Below are positions 57,917 to 64,000 of a stretch of DNA of 64,000 nucleotides, piece by piece; position 1 is the first letter of the stretch, and every line of letters begins with the position of its first letter. Position numbers and translations under genes: made by a program. The stretch comes from Serpula lacrymans var. lacrymans S7.9 (taxonomy: Eukaryota > Basidiomycota > Agaricomycetes > Boletales > Serpulaceae): assembly GCF_000218685.1 (NCBI RefSeq), contig NW_006763294.1, positions 496,001 to 560,000 on the forward strand. The letters run 5' to 3'. The notes beneath the pieces are model-generated. The model did not search any database. It saw only the letters and a list, made by a program, of their open reading frames with translations, and was not told the origin of the DNA.

Positions 57917-60495
57917 GGCGTTCCCTCAGTGTAAAGGCTGGAAGTGCCAGACGAAAACAGCGGATACAGAGACTATGGTTCGTCATTTTTGGAGGCAATA
58001 AAATAGTTCGGTGCAAACGCTCAACCCCAAGCGTCAAGGCGCTGCAACGATCCAAAGAATTTCCGAGGTCCACATCAAATCATTACGCGCATCCGAAGCC
58101 TTCGCGAGACAAACCGCATGTAACTGAGCGGCTGTTTTCACCGTAAATGCCCAGGGTAAATTATTCAAGAAAACCAAGTATAGTAGACGAATTTCATGTC
58201 CTGCCAAAGTCCTGTAGCTGTTTCCATCACGGTCGTAAAAGGGAGAAGAGGAACAAGTCAAAGATCGGCTCCGGAATCAAATAGGTCGTGGGAAGACCGT
58301 GTGCGGAAGGCATAGTAATGAAAAGGAGCCTCGAGCGCTTCTTGAGGGATAGTACTAGTGCTGGGTCATCTTCAGCCTACAGAATTCTGCTTTGATGAGT
58401 TCAATGCAATCATACTGTAGATCCTTGGGAGCTTAGGAAGTGAAGAGAATAAACACCTGTTCCTTGATATTCAAGCACCGCGTCCATTTCCGATGTTTTG
58501 AAGGTTAATCATGATGGCGACGGGAAGCGCTGGAAGGTCAGTTGTGCTAGGGACGCTTACCAGTGATTCCGCCTGACCAGTTTTTGATCCCGTACCAGGG
58601 CCGTAAGGCGCACTTGCCGCATTGCCGCATGAAGTTGTACGGAAAAGGCAAGAGGGGGCCTTTGTGGCTGTTTCAGTGTCAGCACCAACTCTTTACTTCT
58701 TCGGACCACGCTCCATGCCGAAAATTATTGAATGGCTGAGTTTATGCGATGCTTAATAAATGGAGATTTGAAGCAGCATAACAGCATGTCGCTCATCGAA
58801 CTCGCCCGCTGTTCAGCACAGCGCTCAGAAGTTCACGTTCAACGCCGCGCCAGCTCAAGCGCTCAACTTGCCGACGACAATCGTTGTCCCCGATGGACTT
58901 AAAATATTTCCGTAGTGGTCTTGTGTCAGACCGATTTACTAATACGACTTAGAACCTCGCATACGCAGCTCAAGCGTTTGAGCATTGCCAATTCGCCAAT
59001 TGTTTATCTGATGGCAACTTGAAGGTGAACCGGAACTCGACATGGATCACATTGCTTAATAAGCTACATCGTACATAATGCCGTACTATCTTGTGGGGAA
59101 TGACTCCAGTGCCACAAAGCATGACGCCATCATGGTAGATCAAGTTGGTTCCCTGGCTGGTCACCAGGCCACTCGTTTATTTGAGAATAGCAAGGAGGTT
59201 CGGAGCTGACGAGCAGCTTGTGTGAAGTCTTCGACTTATAGATTTCTAGTCTTGCAGCACGTCATGTTAGACTCATCAAACAACTTGACTCGTATTCACA
59301 CACTTAGCTTGTAAGAGAGTAGTGAGGTAAAACATGACGCCATCGAGGTAGATCATTTATAGTTCCCTTGGCCAGACCAAATCACTGCCAACTCATCTGT
59401 AAATAGATCGCTGGTCACTAGGCTGGGGACCGAAACTCAGGGCCATCCATCTTCTTCAAGTAGATTTGCATCTGGTGATGCGCTTGTGCGAGCTGTTCAA
59501 CTGAACTACACACCACTGATTTAATTTAAGAGTCTGGTAGCATGTCACGTTAGAAACTAAACATATCAGACATTATGATCGTCATTCACCTACTGTAATC
59601 AAGAAAACATCTGAACCTGCGCGCTTAGTGAATTCTTGACACTACCATAGTATTTACCAGGGTAATGCAATCGATCTCAAGCCAAGATCGAACTGTTGAT
59701 CAATAACATTCTGAGGCAATTTAACGCCCAGAGTGGAAATGACCAGCAAACAACAACAAGCAGCCCAGTCTGAGGCGGCCTTAAGCCTACTTTGGGAGAC
59801 TTGGACGCTGCGGCTTGCCAGAATGATCATAAAACGATCATGACGCATAATGGCACTGGCAGTGATAGCTAAGATGAATACCTTGCGAAAATCGTATCCC
59901 CATTTGTTTGAATTGGTTGTCCATAATACTGTGACGAATTTGTCCGGGGTCGCCATGTCCAAGGGATAGTCTCAAGATGACAATGTCACCGATGGAGAAA
60001 GTAAACGAATTTTCTATTCTTGAAGATCGACGACCTGGACCTAAAGACAAGGAATTATCATGAAGCACATTACCACCTTGATGGTAGGCAAGTTGGTTTG
60101 GCTTCCAGCGAAATCCCCCCAACCGGGAATTAGGGTAGTCCGAACTTGAGCGGAGCTGTGACCCAAGGTTCCTTAGGACTTTACATGGCCCTTTGGTACC
60201 ATAATAGCACAGTAGTCGAAACACAGAGAGAAAGAAATTTGTACGCCCTCAGTCGTTTGCCGCATGTTTATAGTCCATGGTGCAGATCACGTGGTGATAG
60301 CCGTCGCTGAGTTTAAAATGGCCACCCCCAATTTCACACGTGCTCAGTGCATCCTCGTTGCGTCGCGTCCCAAAACTTGCCACAGCGAGCGCGTCCAGAG
60401 TATAATAACTGTTTCTTGTTTTTGTCTTGTTCGTTTTCATCTTATCCAGTCCCGTCTCAAACTTGATTGAAGGGCGCTGATACATACACCAAGGA
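57917..60495. other. 2.6-kb gene-free region with degenerate repeated motifs
   Basis: No coding region can be supported. Two short motifs recur: one around CATGACGCCATC...GGTAGATCA (59120 and 59332, weak third near 60066) and one around GTCATGTTAGA or GTCACGTTAGA (59249 and 59532). Confidence 0.4.
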
Positions 60496-63400
60496 ATGCC
60501 TATACGTTCCACCCCCTTGTTCCCTCCAGGTCCACATCCGACACCCTCTTCCAACTTTGTCAGGAGGCCCGCCAGGCCACCGATATACAACCCCTACGAC
60601 AAGTTCACACAGCCAGAATTCGATGTATGGATAGGCGGCATTACAGGCGCTCTAAGGAAAGCATTGGGCCATGTCGACGACGACGAGGATCCGAATAGAG
60701 GCGTCGATTCTCCGCAGGGAACACAACCACCTGTCTCAGATCCATCAGGCTCGGAACTTAGCGATGACGACAATTCGTTTGAAGATTCATTTGCTGAACT
60801 CAAAAGTAGACACGCAAAAGGAAAGTCTCGAGACCCTAGAGAGGGGCCTGGTCTTGGTGGGAGATTCCAGCCTATTGAACTGTTGTCTGATTCGGAAGAA
60901 GACGAAGGGGAGAATACAGAAGAGGAGGCGGATGTGGAAAAAGGTGGCGAGGAGTCTGGATCAGAGGACTATGGTGACCAAGGAGATTATGACTCCGGGG
61001 ATCAAGAGCAGGCTACCGATGAAGACGAAGACGCACCTGGCGAAGTGGAAGGCTATGATTCAGAAGGTTCCAGTGTCGTCAAATTATCCGCCAAAGGTCC
61101 TTCCCTAGAGATCATCGAGCTTATTTCTGATGATGATGTGGAAGAATCCAAGGAACACATTGACTCCGATGTTGAACCCGAAGCACTTGGGGTAGACAAA
61201 AACCAATTCTTCGCTCAGGATGCCAATGGCACCCACTCAGCTAATTCTATGCAAGCATCAAAAGTTGACCATGATATGCTGCGAAAGCGTTATTATGATG
61301 AGAAGGATGACAATGAAAATGATGAAAATGTAGACCCCAAACAATCATTCGATGACGAAGGTAAAGGTAGGACAATTTTTATCAATATCGTTATCTGGAG
61401 GTTATCTGATTATTATCAGCTTCATTTTTCCCTGATGTATGCATTTGATCTTGACGCCCGGTATAGAATTCCCTCCTTTTAACGAGTTGCCTCAAATATT
61501 CGAGCTGCCGGATCCTTGGGAAGGCCCACGAACCTATGCTGAGGACTTTTATGCAGGTGGTGATCTGCGAGGACCTACATCCGATTCAGCAGCTCTATCG
61601 CCATCGCATCTAACGCCGGTCCATGATCTACCACAGGATTCTGAGCCTGTCGGAATGATCCTTACCCCCATCGCGACGCCTTCAGATCCACCTACTCCAG
61701 ACAGAAGCCAACGTCCTATATTCAATCTTACGGTTGAGACAGAGGACAATGATATCCTACCAAACTCGAGTCCACCAGTTTCATCCCCTGTGGAAGACAA
61801 GTCACGTCGCATGAATGCGCCATTAGGATTCAATTATGTTGAAGAAGATCCTCTCGATGAGCTGTATATGGAAGCCGATCATCATATTGTGTCTTCCGCT
61901 GTACATAAGCATGGTGCGTTTGCTCCGTTCATTCTCATTGGCACAATTTTTTTAGTTGGGAAAGACGCTCATATCGTACCTTTAGATGAACATGAAAGAG
62001 GCGCCGAAGTCTCGTCGCGTCATGAAACATTATCACCTGCTGCTGCTCAAGATACACGAGACAGTGTCTCTCCAAGTCGTGAAGCACACAGTGATCACAG
62101 CGAACATCTTGACTGGAATTGGCCCCCTGCCTTTCCACAGGGTAAATTTGCTAGTCGTGCTGGCCATATCGAGTCATCTTCTGCTAAGGATGGTAGCGAT
62201 GACGAAGCCTTGGACAGTGACGAAGATCACCAGGGCCCTTTACCTCTTGGAACAAGTGACTTACTGTACGATGATCTGGACGAACTTGCTCCCACAAGTG
62301 AACAAAATGGCGCGGGCATCAACGAAAACTATGACGTTTCACTCGAAAATCGAGCAATCAGTCATGCAGAAAACACCATAGCGACTGCAGAGACTATATC
62401 AGAAGATGTCGAGGAGATTGTTGATGATAGTATTTTTGATTTCCTGGCGAATCCTGAAGCAGACGCCCCCCAGGCATCTGGGCCAGTCGATCAACCAAAC
62501 GTGGTACCTATTAGTTCAAGTAAGTAAACCTCCAGAACGTGTAAACCTCCAGAACGTGTAAACCTCCACTAATTACGTCATACAGCACCTTCCCATATCT
62601 CCAATGTCGACACTGATGACACCTCGGGCCAACAAGCTTCAGATGCTGTATCTTCAGGCGAGCATATAACTACGGCTTCAGACGTTACGTCAAACCAAGA
62701 TATACAGGAAACGACACTTGTACCCTTCTACGATACCTCCTCACTTGATCAGTTTACTTCTGAAGCTGAAAAGGCAGAAGCCATTGTAGCTAGCACTACT
62801 ACAGAGGTGGAAGGGCGAGACTCTGGTGGTTCAGACATCCATCAGGTTCTGGAAAATGCCGTGCCGCAGGCAGAGGTAGGAAGTCCATACCCTTTGAGTC
62901 AACGTGATGCTAATACTATCCGTTGTCAAACCAGGAGCCTGAGGTGATAAACCCCATAACTATGATGGCCGTCGATCTGCTTCATGATCACTGGGTGATG
63001 CCGGAAACTGATATAGTGGTGACTTCGTTGTCTGCGTATGAACCTCCAGAAATCCAGTCTTCCCATTCTCAGCTCCAGTCAGGAGTAGACAACGGCATCC
63101 AGGAACCATCCAATGTAGAGAAACAGGCCGAACAGGAGGGCATTAGTTCAAGTGGTGAAGCACAGGACCAGTTGGAGACACAAGAGCATACAAGTGGCGT
63201 GAATCAGGCTGATGATATTCCCATTTCTTCACCCGCAAGAATACCAGCGCCTGATACCATTAGGTCACCTCTACCATCTTTCATTAGTTTCAGTCCTCTC
63301 CGATCGCCTCCTGTTCTCGTCAACGTCCCAGGCTCGCCGCATCTTGTCTTGAGCCCTCGTGATGCTCCAAGTGGGCCAGTGCCTGTGTCAGTGCCTGTTT

Positions 63401-64000
63401 CGTCCTCGATCTTGCAAGAACTCTCTCGGAGGTTGTCTTCCTCAGATACAAACAGCAATGGTCTGACTGTTCCACGCGACGAAGAAGATGGTCCCAGTCC
63501 TCAGCGACTGGACACCCCCGAGCCTGCTCATGATAGTGATGATGACAGCAAAGGTGATGACGAACGGGAAGACGAATCAAAAGATCAGGAACTTCTGGTG
63601 ATTGATAGCCAAGGACGAGATCGTGCTTTTGACATTGAGCCACTCGAAGATGATCAAACGAGCAACGTTTCTGGAGATTCTGTTCATGAAACAATTCATC
63701 TTCCTATGGATATCCCCCGAAGTCCTGTCGAGGGCATAGATACTTCTCTCCCCGATAACACGGAGATACCAAACGTATCGCTCTCACAAACTTTGCTAGA
63801 TGGTCATGATCAACCACCACTTGAGGATGTTTGGCCTTCAGATAGCGCACAACTTCAAGGATTAGAAAGTCCACAACACGCTGCGGATATCATAGAGCCA
63901 CAAGAGCAGCCCGACCCCGCTACTCACCAGCGAGACACCTCGAGTCCAGTGGATGACGAGGACAAAAACGCAGCCAAAAATGACATCGATATCGTGGACC
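60496..64000 (+). CDS. Large acidic protein with SUMO-interaction-like motifs, 3' end outside window
   Basis: Exons 60496-61360, 61467-62519, 62586-62875 and 62935 onward join in frame and stay open to the window edge. The N terminus has PPIYNPYDKFTQPEFDVWIGGITGALRKAL (a short helical block), then a long D/E/S-rich disordered region. PIELLSDSEEDE (about residue 130) and LEIIELISDDDVEE (about residue 205) have the hydrophobic core followed by acidic residues typical of SUMO-interaction motifs. Later parts are proline/serine-rich with few aromatic residues. I recognise no catalytic domain in the visible part. A nuclear scaffold or SUMO-linked role is inference. Confidence 0.7.
62520..62585 (+). 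repeat. Tandem repeat inside an intron
   Basis: The 66-nt intron begins GTAAGT and then holds a 19-nt unit starting GTAAACCTCCAGAACGT about two and a half times. Each unit repeats a GTAA that could act as a competing 5' splice site. Confidence 0.7.

Noticed and set aside
1..64000. CRISPR arrays, rRNA genes, bacterial operons
   Set aside because: No spaced identical repeats or rRNA sequence; intron-rich genes show a eukaryotic nuclear origin.

Overview
The window looks like nuclear DNA of a mushroom-forming basidiomycete (Agaricomycetes). Its genes are broken by many short GT-AG introns, mostly 48-75 nt. It carries a STE3-type pheromone receptor, DUF6533 membrane proteins, a CMT1-like GT69 glycosyltransferase, a thaumatin-like small secreted protein and a DUF6589 mobile-element gene. 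All protein names below come from reading translations by eye; no search was run.

Layout. 1-5.4 kb is a repeat-rich, gene-poor flank: a decayed spliced coding region, two tRNA-derived (SINE-like) heads, a palindromic repeat array, a repeated TATA-bearing unit and a solo LTR with its target duplication. 5.46-6.85 kb is RPC40 (shared subunit of RNA polymerases I and III). 7.27-13.70 kb is best read as one 6.4-kb DNA transposon: imperfect terminal inverted repeats, a 9-bp target duplication (GGATCGCGG on both sides), a decayed DUF6589 gene on the minus strand, a possible RecQ-like helicase tail on the plus strand, and in the middle a 0.57-kb-arm inverted repeat that itself took a solo LTR. 13.85-16.09 kb is a DHA2-type MFS transporter with a broken reading frame. 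16.5-27.8 kb is a dense housekeeping block: RBM26/27-like RNA-binding protein, cytoplasmic asparaginyl-tRNA synthetase, Erv2-like sulfhydryl oxidase, GT69 glycosyltransferase and a steroid 5-alpha-reductase-like protein.

28.7-40.4 kb is looser. A STE3-type receptor (34.7-36.5 kb) lies between two paralogous DUF6533 multi-pass membrane proteins; a secreted thaumatin-like protein and an unassigned gene are interspersed. This resembles part of a B (pheromone/receptor) mating-type region or a non-mating STE3 paralogue locus. I found no convincing pheromone precursor gene. 40.8-57.9 kb returns to ordinary genes: a 2-hydroxyacid dehydrogenase, an Agaricomycete coiled-coil orphan, an ankyrin-like protein, a DEK_C/SWIB protein, HRD3/SEL1L, a PTAR1-like protein, oligoribonuclease and a TmpA-like membrane flavoprotein. 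57.9-60.5 kb is a gene-free gap with degenerate repeats, and an acidic protein rich in SUMO-interaction-like motifs begins at 60.5 kb and runs off the window.

Exon models were checked by reading frame. Those for RPC40, AsnRS, RBM26/27-like, ERV2-like, GT69, STE3, hydroxyacid dehydrogenase, SWIB, PTAR1-like, oligoribonuclease and the coiled-coil orphan add up to whole codon numbers.
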